A DNA stretch of 14,601 nt from Gammaproteobacteria bacterium (GTDB lineage Bacteria > Pseudomonadota > Gammaproteobacteria > Pseudomonadales > Azotimanducaceae): positions 7,291 through 21,891 of the forward strand of contig PASO01000049.1 in the NCBI GenBank assembly GCA_002712135.1. Reading direction: 5' to 3'. Positions 6,907 to 13,557 of the stretch are shown here, piece after piece. Position numbers and translations under genes: made by a program. The notes under the pieces are model-generated. The model searched no databases. It was not told where the DNA came from and saw only the letters and a list, made by a program, of their open reading frames with translations. Each line of letters opens with the position of its first letter. Positions within the stretch are counted from its first letter, which is position 1.

Positions 6907-7170
6907 ATGTCGAGGCGAATTACACTCGGAGCCGCTATTTTCTTTGCAGTCCGATTCCAGATGCAATATAGCGGTGGTGGGGCATTGTACGAGTTTTATG
7001 CAACAGAATTAGGGGTTTTGATATTTCTCAGGGGTATTGCTTTGCCGTTTATGATCATTGTTGGCATGTTATACCTGTTGATTAGGTTACATTTTTCGCA
7101 TATGCCGCCGTATCGTAGTCGCGTGGTGAGCATCGTGCCGGTTGCCGCACTTAATTATTATTACAATTAG
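6907..7170 (+). CDS. Possible small membrane protein, hypothetical
   Basis: An 87-residue frame from ATG 6907, preceded by a GGGGAAAGG purine run (6889-6897) about nine bases upstream. It encodes a positively charged N-terminus (MSRR) and a short hydrophobic stretch near residues 6-16. A stronger candidate membrane segment covers roughly residues 33-57 (LGVLIFLRGIALPFMIIVG and onwards), followed by basic residues and a tail of tyrosines. I do not recognise a family. It lies between divergent operons and 133 bases before the iorA-like gene on the same strand. It could be a real small membrane protein, a fragment of a former longer membrane protein, or a chance frame in an AT-richer leader region. 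Coding status is uncertain. Confidence 0.35.
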   Translation: MSRRITLGAAIFFAVRFQMQYSGGGALYEFYATELGVLIFLRGIALPFMIIVGMLYLLIRLHFSHMPPYRSRVVSIVPVAALNYYYN

Positions 7171-7211
7171 ATGCAGAAAAATTTGAAGTGCTTGCCGCAG
7201 ATTGTCATGAC

Positions 7212-7265
7212 GTTGAATTTCAACATCAGTGGCATTCTTACGCGCTTACGGACGTGGTACCGTAA
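7212..7265. promoter_or_regulatory. Two dyad symmetries upstream of the iorA-like gene
   Basis: GTTGAA-T-TTCAAC (7212-7224) is a perfect 6-bp dyad, and TTACGG-N8-CCGTAA (7246-7265) is a perfect 20-bp interrupted dyad. Both lie within 95 bases of the iorA-like ATG at 7304. They may be regulator binding sites. The second is followed by a T-run only after about seven bases, which makes it a poor terminator. No good sigma-70 promoter is visible beside them. Confidence 0.3.
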
Positions 7266-7303
7266 TGCTAGTGTTTTTTTGTTTAGTAACTATGGGAGTT
7301 GTC

Positions 7304-7825
7304 ATGTCCACATATAAACTGAATGTTAACGGTGAAACCCGAAAAGTGGAGACTCACGAGGATATGCCTCTACTTTGGGTTCTTAGGGACCGTCTTGGTC
7401 TGGTTGGTGCTAAATATGGCTGCGGTATTGGCCTTTGTGGTGCCTGTACGGTGCATATGAATGACGCGCCGATTCGATCCTGTATGGTGCGTGTCGCAGA
7501 CGTAGGGGACGCCCAGATAAAAAGTATAGAGGGCCTCGCCGATGGCGCGAGACTGCATCCTTTGCAGAAGGCTTGGATCGATAAAGACGTAGCACAATGC
7601 GGCTATTGTCAGACTGGTCAGATAATGTCGGCAGCTGCTCTTCTGGAGCAGAACCCTGATCCAAGCGATGACGATATCGATCTCGCAATGGCTGGCAACT
7701 ATTGTCGGTGTGGGACCTATCTTCGTATCCGCGAAGCAATACATGCAGCCGCCAGAACTGCGCAGGCTTCGCGGCACGTTGAAAGTGATGCGGTGGTCGC
7801 GCACTGGGAGCCGGAGGTGAGTTAA
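7304..7825 (+). CDS. 2Fe-2S small subunit of IorAB-type molybdenum hydroxylase (isoquinoline 1-oxidoreductase alpha-like)
   Basis: A 173-residue protein with the two iron-sulphur domains of xanthine-oxidase-family small subunits. The plant-ferredoxin-like cluster uses Cys40, Cys45, Cys48 and Cys60 ([15 protein letters not shown]). The helical domain uses Cys99, Cys102 (QCGYCQTGQ), Cys134 and Cys136 (NYCRCGTY). It passes electrons from the molybdenum site to an external acceptor. I chose ATG 7304 because family members start with a similar beta strand and GGGAG lies five bases upstream; the frame is open to 7229 but those residues are not conserved-looking. TAA 7823-7825 overlaps the next ATG by one base. 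It has no signal peptide, so export would be by piggy-back on the Tat-bearing large subunit. The name reflects family, not proven substrate. Confidence 0.92.
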   Translation: MSTYKLNVNGETRKVETHEDMPLLWVLRDRLGLVGAKYGCGIGLCGACTVHMNDAPIRSCMVRVADVGDAQIKSIEGLADGARLHPLQKAWIDKDVAQCGYCQTGQIMSAAALLEQNPDPSDDDIDLAMAGNYCRCGTYLRIREAIHAAARTAQASRHVESDAVVAHWEPEVS

Positions 7826-10059
7826 TGAAGAACAATCTTATTCGGGAAGTTAGTAAAGCATTCGATAAGACAGGTATCACTCGACGCAGTTTTCTAAAGC
7901 TGAGCGGCATCGCCGGGGGAGGCTTAGTTTTAGCGGCGACCGCACCGCAACTTAATGCCAAAGAATTGGGTACGTTGGTCGGTTCTGGCGAGCTCAATGC
8001 CTTCGTCCAGTTGTCTTCGGACGGCAACATTACGATCTACTCCGCACGCCCAGATATGGGGCAGGGTGTAAAGACATCACTTCCGATGATCGTTGCAGAA
8101 GAGATGGGTGCAAATTGGGAGGACGTGTTAGTACTGCAGTCCGGTGTTGATAAGAAATACGGTTCGCAATGGGTTGGCGGCTCAATGTCTATTGCGTCCA
8201 GTTTTGATCATATGAGACGGATGGGAGCCTCTGCAAGGGAGATGCTGATTGGCGCTGCCGCGGAGTCGATGGAGTTACCTCGAGAGGAATTTAAAGCTGC
8301 AAATAGTGAGATTATTCATATATCTGGACGAAAGCTGACCTTTGGGCAACTGGCGGCTTTGGCGGTTAAGCAGCCAGTGCCAGATCCGGACTCCCTGAGG
8401 TTCAAGGATGCTGAGGATTACACCATTATCGGTACCTCGGTTTCCGGGGTGGATAATTTGGTTATCACAACCGGACTGGCGATGTTTGGTATCGACACCG
8501 AGGTGCCAGACATGGTGTACGCTGCCTACTATAAGTGTCCCGCGATTGGTGGAGGTATTGCACGAGCTAACGTCGATGAAATCAAGAAGATGCCAGGGAT
8601 CATTGATGCTTTTGTTGTGCAAGGCAATGGTCAGGTTAGACAGTTACTCCCTGGGATTGCCGTTGTTGGCGATAGTACTTGGGCGGTTTTCAATGCGGAG
8701 GGAGCGTTAAAGGTCAAATGGGACAAGTCAACTGCTTCAAATGATAGTTGGAAGAAACTTGTAAAAACTGCCAGAAAGCTGCGGGGTAAAGAGGGTGATA
8801 ATGTTGTCCTCAAGAAAGGCGATGTTGAGGTGGAGTTTCGGAAAACGACCAACAAGGTTATTGAGGGGAGTTATACCTACCCGTTTGTAGCCCATTTTTG
8901 TATGGAGCCGATGAATTGCACGGCGTCATATGTTAAAGGTGCAGGTGGTGGCAAAGATAGAGTTGAAATCTGGGCGCCAACGCAGGGTCCATCGGGCATT
9001 CCTTCGACAATTAGCAGTCTCTATGGTGTTGATACAGATAGAGTGGAGGTTCACGTCACGCGATTGGGTGGTGGTTTCGGCAGACGCTTTAGTACCGAAT
9101 TCGTCTGCGAGGCAGTCGAAATATCAAAGCGCGTAGGCAAGCCGGTCAAGCTGACGTGGACGAGAGAGGATGACATCCAGCATGACTACTACCGTGCCGG
9201 CGGATTTCAATGGTTGAAAGGTGCTGTAAACGAGCAGGGCAAACTCGTCGCATGGGACCAGCACTACATTGGCATGGGACAAAACGGTAAACCAACCTCG
9301 GGTTCTCGTTTCGGCAGAGCAGAATTGCCACTGCCTACCCTGGACAACGTACGAGGCACGTCCACATACCTGGAGATCGATACCCCCTGCGGACCATGGC
9401 GTGCGCCCGGGGCAAATACTCATGCATTCGTTGTACAAAGTTTCATTCATGAACTGGCACATCTGGCAGGGCGTGACCATCTGGAATTCCTGCTGGAGGT
9501 TATTGGGGAACCACAATGGCTCCGCCCGGGAAACATTCGTTCCCTGAATACGGGACGGGCAGCGGGTGTTACGCGGCTTGCGGCTGAAAAAGCGGGCTGG
9601 GGCCGCAAATTGCCAAAGGGCAGCGGTCTTGGCCTTGCGTTTCACTTCAGTCATGCGGCACATATTGCGGAAGTCGCGGAAGTGTCCGTTGATGAGAATA
9701 AGAAGCTAACGGTTCACAAGGTCACAGTGGCGGTAGATGTTGGGCCGATTATCAACATGAGTGGTGCTTTGTCTCAGGTTAAGGGTTCTGTTATTGACGG
9801 GTTGAGTACGATGGTAGGGCAAAAGATTACGATGGAACGTGGCCGTATCGAGCAGTCGAACCTGCATGACTATCCTGTGCTACGGATACCGGCAGCCCCC
9901 GAGGTCGATGTACACTTTATCCAGAGTGATAATCCATCGACCGGGCTGGGGGAGCCAGGGTTACCCCCGCTAGCGCCTGCTGTGGGCAATGCGATCTTTG
10001 CGGCCACAGGAGAGCGCGTCAGAAGCATGCCGCTTACTGATGAGGGATACTCGGTTTAG
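7825..10059 (+). CDS. Molybdopterin large subunit of IorAB-type hydroxylase, Tat-exported (isoquinoline 1-oxidoreductase beta-like)
   Basis: A 744-residue protein of the xanthine-oxidase-family large subunits, single-polypeptide IorB type. The N-terminus has a twin-arginine signal (TRRSFLK, residues 19-25, then a glycine/alanine-rich hydrophobic stretch ending near LNA 43-45), so the complex is probably folded with cofactor and exported to the periplasm. Cofactor motifs are RLGGGFGRRF (413-422) and PWRAPG (524-529). The catalytic base is probably Glu710 in GLGEPGLPPLAPA near the C-terminus. GGAGGTGAG (7813-7821) precedes ATG 7825. Enzymes of this family hydroxylate N-heterocycles or oxidise aldehydes using water as oxygen donor. 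No cytochrome c subunit or XdhC/MoaD-type maturation gene is adjacent, so the electron acceptor and assembly factor must be elsewhere. The substrate is unknown. Confidence 0.92.
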   Translation: MKNNLIREVSKAFDKTGITRRSFLKLSGIAGGGLVLAATAPQLNAKELGTLVGSGELNAFVQLSSDGNITIYSARPDMGQGVKTSLPMIVAEEMGANWEDVLVLQSGVDKKYGSQWVGGSMSIASSFDHMRRMGASAREMLIGAAAESMELPREEFKAANSEIIHISGRKLTFGQLAALAVKQPVPDPDSLRFKDAEDYTIIGTSVSGVDNLVITTGLAMFGIDTEVPDMVYAAYYKCPAIGGGIARANVDEIKKMPGIIDAFVVQGNGQVRQLLPGIAVVGDSTWAVFNAEGALKVKWDKSTASNDSWKKLVKTARKLRGKEGDNVVLKKGDVEVEFRKTTNKVIEGSYTYPFVAHFCMEPMNCTASYVKGAGGGKDRVEIWAPTQGPSGIPSTISSLYGVDTDRVEVHVTRLGGGFGRRFSTEFVCEAVEISKRVGKPVKLTWTREDDIQHDYYRAGGFQWLKGAVNEQGKLVAWDQHYIGMGQNGKPTSGSRFGRAELPLPTLDNVRGTSTYLEIDTPCGPWRAPGANTHAFVVQSFIHELAHLAGRDHLEFLLEVIGEPQWLRPGNIRSLNTGRAAGVTRLAAEKAGWGRKLPKGSGLGLAFHFSHAAHIAEVAEVSVDENKKLTVHKVTVAVDVGPIINMSGALSQVKGSVIDGLSTMVGQKITMERGRIEQSNLHDYPVLRIPAAPEVDVHFIQSDNPSTGLGEPGLPPLAPAVGNAIFAATGERVRSMPLTDEGYSV

Positions 10060-10144
10060 TCACATCAGTTTACCCATGTATTCAGAGCAGCATAGTTGAT
10101 GAATCATTCACTTCTGATACCTTAGGAGCTTTTAGGTCGTCAAA

Positions 10145-11347
10145 GTGTCTCTTATCTTGAAACGTCATGTTGCGGTCGTCACCACCTCGAGGGCTGACTA
10201 TAGTCATTTATATTGGCCGTTAAAGGAAATTGTGGCTCATCCAGATTTGGAGCTCCATCTGATTGTCATGGGTGCTCATCTGTCTGCGAGTTTTGGAGAG
10301 ACCGTCAAGCAGATTCGAGCTGATGGATTCTCTATTACTGCGGCGTTGGATTGCCTTGATCCTGAAGACAATGATGAAGCTATGGCGCGGACTATCGGTA
10401 GTGCTGTCAGCCAGCTGACGCCAGTGCTTGGGGATCTACGACCCGACATTTTGTTGTTAGTTGCGGACCGTTATGAAATGCTGGCACCGGCATCGGTGGC
10501 GCTGGCCCTTCGTATCCCGATTGCCCATATAGAGGGTGGCGATATTAGTGAAGGAGCGATTGATGATGCAGTAAGGAATGCGCTGACGAAGATGTCTCAT
10601 CTGCATTTCACGCCAACTGATGATGCGAAGCATCGCGTGCTGGCGATGGGGGAAGAAGCATGGCGGGTGACCTGTAGTGGTGCACCATCTCTCGATCATC
10701 TGTCTCACAGTCGGTTGCCAGACAGGGAAGAACTGCAGCGCGGCTTGGGGGCGTTACTTACAGATCATTATTGTGTGGTTGTGTACCACCCGGTCACACT
10801 TAACGAAGATACTACTTCCGAATTGGGTGCTCTCTTTAGTGCTCTTACGTCCTGGGAAAGACAATTAATATTCTGCTACCCCAATGCTGATGTAGGAAGC
10901 TCGAAAGTGGTTGAACGTATCAGGGAGTTTTGCCGAGGGAGAGATGATGCTCGCTTGTATGTAAACCTTGATCATCTGACCTATTGGTCCCTGCTATCCC
11001 ATGCTTCATTGATGATAGGTAACTCGTCGAGCGGGATTATGGAAACAGCAAGCTTAGGATTGCCTACGGTAGACGTTGGCGAGAGACAATGCGGGCGTAC
11101 CCGAGCCGCTAACGTCCTAGATGCCACCGCAGATATTGGCGAAATCACTAGGGCTATGCAGAAAGCAACTTCAGCAGAGTTTGTTTTAGCCATCAAGGAC
11201 ATTAGAAATCCCTACGGCGATGGGTCTGCAAGTCTACGAATTGTTGACGTGCTCGCGAGCGCACCGGATCGTCAGACGTTGTTACGTAAACGTGCACTGT
11301 CTTTGGGTGCTGAGCAGGATTCATTTATTCAGGATTCAATGCAGTGA
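10145..11347 (+). CDS. neuC: UDP-N-acetylglucosamine 2-epimerase (hydrolysing), NeuC family
   Basis: A 400-residue protein of the UDP-sugar 2-epimerase family, hydrolysing NeuC/LegG branch, which converts a UDP-HexNAc to the 2-epimer with loss of UDP. Motifs: TTSRADYSHLYWPL (13-26), VADRYEM (106-112), HIEGGDISEGAIDDAVR (128-144), YHPVT (214-218), GNSSSGIMETASLG (292-305), GERQCGRTRAANV (312-324) and NPYGDGSAS (355-363). The start is GTG 10145; an in-frame stop lies 10-12 bases upstream and no earlier start is possible. The ribosome site is weak (AGG at 10134-10136). The last codons overlap the following aminotransferase start (GTGA). The product would be ManNAc or a 2,4-diamino-sugar analogue, depending on the substrate. 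No NeuB-like synthase or CMP-transferase is nearby. Confidence 0.9.
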   Translation: MSLILKRHVAVVTTSRADYSHLYWPLKEIVAHPDLELHLIVMGAHLSASFGETVKQIRADGFSITAALDCLDPEDNDEAMARTIGSAVSQLTPVLGDLRPDILLLVADRYEMLAPASVALALRIPIAHIEGGDISEGAIDDAVRNALTKMSHLHFTPTDDAKHRVLAMGEEAWRVTCSGAPSLDHLSHSRLPDREELQRGLGALLTDHYCVVVYHPVTLNEDTTSELGALFSALTSWERQLIFCYPNADVGSSKVVERIREFCRGRDDARLYVNLDHLTYWSLLSHASLMIGNSSSGIMETASLGLPTVDVGERQCGRTRAANVLDATADIGEITRAMQKATSAEFVLAIKDIRNPYGDGSASLRIVDVLASAPDRQTLLRKRALSLGAEQDSFIQDSMQ

Positions 11348-12426
11348 CCGATCGAATTCCTCTTGCCCGCACTGACATTGGGGTTGCCGAGACCGCAGGC
11401 GTATCACGGGTGATGGAGAGTGGCCGCCTGGCGCTGGGTGAAGAAATGCGGGAGTTTGAGCAGGCCATTGCCGACTATCATGATGTGGCTGGTGCAGTGA
11501 TGGTTAATTCCGGGACTTCCGGGCTAATGATTTCGTTGCATTCTTTGGGAGTGGGTAGCGGTGACGAGGTTATTATGCCGGCGCTGACTTTTGTCGGTAC
11601 GGTCAACGCAATTCTCGCTGTTGGTGCAACTGCGATACTGGTTGATGTTGATAGAGACAGCGCAAACATCGATCCTAATAGAATAAAGGATGCAATTTCT
11701 GCTCGAACCAGGACAGTCATGCCAGTGCACCTGTATGGTTTGCCAGCTCCCATGTCGGAGATACTGGATGTTGCACGTGCGCACAAGCTAACTGTCGTTG
11801 AAGATGCCTGTGAGGCGATAGGGGCGGATTATGGTGGAAAGAAGATGGGTTCCTTTGGTGATGCGGGCGTATTTGGGTTTTATCCCAATAAATCTCTAAC
11901 AACTGGGGAGGGTGGTATGGTCATTTCCAATGACTCTTCGCTTCTGGCTAGGTGTCGAGCGATGGTAAACCAGGGGCGTGGTGAAGAGCCTAATCCTATT
12001 GTCGGGTATTCTCTCCGGGGGTCAGAGTTATCTGCAGCAATAGGACGGGCCCAGTTAGCATCACTGGATGCACGGATTAGTGAACGTCAGCGAATAGCAC
12101 AACGGTACATTGACGCATTTACCGCTATACCGGAAGTACATCTGCTTTCACCGAGTTCGCCGCGGAGCTGGTTTACCTTTCCGGTATTATTACCTGATGG
12201 TGTTGATAGGGACCGTGTGAAAGGCCAGCTAGCGAAACAAGGTATTGCTTCAGCCGAATACTTCCCTGCAATTCAAACGTTGTCAGGATATAGGGACAGA
12301 ATTAGAATGTCTGGAGATCTCTCTGCAAGTGAGGATATCGGCCAGCGTGTGTTATGCCTGCCATTTTGGCGAGGGGTTGAAGCGCACATACCGGAAATTG
12401 TTGAATCGCTGGCAGATTCACTCTGA
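11344..12426 (+). CDS. DegT/DnrJ/EryC1/StrS-family sugar aminotransferase
   Basis: A 360-residue PLP-dependent sugar aminotransferase that converts a keto nucleotide-sugar to the amino sugar. Motifs: NSGTSGL (55-61, phosphate of PLP), LTFVGTVNAI (81-90), PVHLYG (127-132), VVEDACEAIGA (151-161, Asp154 to the pyridine nitrogen), FYPNKSLTTGEGGMV (179-193, PLP lysine Lys183) and YSLRGSELSAAIGRAQL (222-238). The start is GTG 11344, overlapping the neuC stop, so the two are translationally coupled. The YPNK-x-x-TTGEGG form is shared with bacterial polysaccharide enzymes such as perosamine and legionaminate aminotransferases. Together with a NeuC homologue, this would fit LegC plus LegG of nonulosonic acid synthesis, but the dehydratase, acetyltransferase and synthase are absent. 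Its end overlaps the converging amidase gene by nine bases. Confidence 0.92.
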   Translation: MTDRIPLARTDIGVAETAGVSRVMESGRLALGEEMREFEQAIADYHDVAGAVMVNSGTSGLMISLHSLGVGSGDEVIMPALTFVGTVNAILAVGATAILVDVDRDSANIDPNRIKDAISARTRTVMPVHLYGLPAPMSEILDVARAHKLTVVEDACEAIGADYGGKKMGSFGDAGVFGFYPNKSLTTGEGGMVISNDSSLLARCRAMVNQGRGEEPNPIVGYSLRGSELSAAIGRAQLASLDARISERQRIAQRYIDAFTAIPEVHLLSPSSPRSWFTFPVLLPDGVDRDRVKGQLAKQGIASAEYFPAIQTLSGYRDRIRMSGDLSASEDIGQRVLCLPFWRGVEAHIPEIVESLADSL

Positions 12427-13404
12427 GCCTTTTAACTTCGCCTGACGAATTCTTTTTTCCAGGGAGTCAATGCTTATGTCTGAATCTGCAGGTGCCAGTT
12501 TTTCTGTAGATAGATACTCATAAAGACCATTGCGAGAGTGTGCGATGGTATCGTGGCCCAGTCGACGCTCCCGCTCATGTCGCAATGCACCAATATCAAT
12601 TGGTGCGACCACAACCTTTTCTCCAGGTCCCGGGTCTGCTTGGGCCAGGATACGTCCGTCATAATCGACTACCATACTGCCACCGGGCCAGCTAAACGGT
12701 GGGTAATTGCGCATCTCGGCGCCTTGGTTGGCAGCGACAACATAGGTCATGTTCTCAAGGGCTCGGGTTCGGTTAACGAGCGTCCACCAGTCCATAGGCT
12801 CGCTGGCACCCCACGGGTCCATGTAGGCAGAAATTCGTATCATGATTTCCGCCCCGCGAAATGCCATTTCACGGATCGTTTCAGGGAATAACCAGTCATA
12901 GCAGGTTGCGACTGAGATTTTGCCAAGCTCAGTATCTGCAACCGGAAATACGTCTTCTTTATAGTTGGCGATGTCATGAGGGCTGGAATGGACTTCCCAG
13001 GGTATCCAGGGATTGATCTTGCGATATTTACTCAGGATTCCAGTTGGCCCGACCAGCACCGTGGTGTTAAAGACGTGCCCGGGGTAGGCATTATCAACTT
13101 CAAGAAACGAACCAGTCTGTATATAGCAACCAAGTTTGCGCGAGAGATCAATGTATCGCTCAGTGTGTTCATTGGGGATCTCTACCGCCAGTTTCTCGAG
13201 TAGCTCGCTCACCGTGGTGTAGGCTGGAATAGAATGGGCGAACTCAGGAAATGCCAGAAGGCGCACATCAAAGAAGGGCTCGTAGCCGACAACTGTCTGC
13301 TCGATAATCTCGCACATTCTGTTGACCCGAGATGGGATTTCCGAGCGAGTTTCTGCTGCAGGAAAATCGATCTGGCATGCGGCGGCGTAAAACGGTTTGG
13401 ACAT
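12418..13404 (-). CDS. Nitrilase-superfamily carbon-nitrogen hydrolase (aliphatic-amidase-like)
   Basis: A 328-residue member of the nitrilase/C-N hydrolase superfamily. The catalytic Glu-Lys-Cys triad is visible: Glu54 in FPEF, Lys129 in YRKINPWIPWE and Cys168 in ATCYDWLFPE. The YRKIxPWxPxE and GAEIMIR-x-SAYMDPW stretches resemble the aliphatic amidase (AmiE/AmiF) branch more than plant-type nitrilases, so hydrolysis of an amide to acid plus ammonia is likely. It is cytoplasmic, with no signal peptide. ATG 13404 has no recognisable Shine-Dalgarno. It begins six bases after the stop of a 24-codon ORF that has a strong one, which points to translational coupling. The C-terminal nine bases overlap the converging aminotransferase gene. 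The substrate is unknown. Confidence 0.9.
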   Translation of the reverse strand: MSKPFYAAACQIDFPAAETRSEIPSRVNRMCEIIEQTVVGYEPFFDVRLLAFPEFAHSIPAYTTVSELLEKLAVEIPNEHTERYIDLSRKLGCYIQTGSFLEVDNAYPGHVFNTTVLVGPTGILSKYRKINPWIPWEVHSSPHDIANYKEDVFPVADTELGKISVATCYDWLFPETIREMAFRGAEIMIRISAYMDPWGASEPMDWWTLVNRTRALENMTYVVAANQGAEMRNYPPFSWPGGSMVVDYDGRILAQADPGPGEKVVVAPIDIGALRHERERRLGHDTIAHSRNGLYEYLSTEKLAPADSDISIDSLEKRIRQAKLKGSE

Positions 13405-13410
13405 GAATTG

Positions 13411-13485
13411 CTATATTGGCTTTTTGCGCAATTTATCACACCCGCCGCTGATTTCTTCGAGTTCGCGCTGTGTCATTTGACGCAT
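13411..13485 (-). CDS. 24-residue mini-ORF with double-glycine leader motif (candidate peptide precursor)
   Basis: The peptide reads MRQMTQRELEEISGG followed by CDKLRKKPI and a TAG. The first part matches the bacteriocin-type double-glycine leader pattern (Leu/Met-Ser/Thr-x-x-Glu-Leu-x-x-Ile-x-Gly-Gly), which C39-peptidase ABC transporters cleave after Gly-Gly. The remaining 9-residue tail is basic and starts with Cys. AGAGGA (13496-13491) lies five bases before the ATG. An in-frame TAG ends 12 bases before the ATG, so the ORF is not a fragment of a longer upstream frame. It follows the CFA-synthase-like gene by 72 bases and precedes the amidase by six. No C39 transporter or modifying enzyme is in the window. 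Alternatives are a leader peptide driving amidase translation, a truncated precursor, or chance. Confidence 0.5.
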   Translation of the reverse strand: MRQMTQRELEEISGGCDKLRKKPI

Positions 13486-13490
13486 GTCTG

Positions 13491-13496
13491 TCCTCT
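13491..13496 (-). promoter_or_regulatory. Strong Shine-Dalgarno AGAGGA of the mini-ORF
   Basis: AGAGGA on the minus strand with five bases to ATG 13485. It is among the better ribosome sites on this strand. The amidase start downstream has none, which supports translation entering at the mini-ORF. Confidence 0.5.
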
Positions 13497-13557
13497 GCTA
13501 TTTTTAGTTGAAAGCTCAATGTAAGGCAGTTGGGCTGAGCTTGATATCGGCAGTTTC

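Noticed and set aside
7229..7303. 25-codon N-terminal extension of the 2Fe-2S subunit that looks hydrophobic
   Set aside because: It could pass for a signal sequence, but small subunits of this family start at the [14 protein letters not shown] strand, a GGGAG site precedes ATG 7304, and export of the partner is by Tat.
7370..8030. Long minus-strand frames opposite the hydroxylase genes
   Set aside because: Both are antisense to strongly recognised genes and have no motif of their own.
10060..10144. Short frames between the hydroxylase and neuC genes
   Set aside because: Only 7-9 codon ORFs without ribosome sites; no hairpin with a T-run either.
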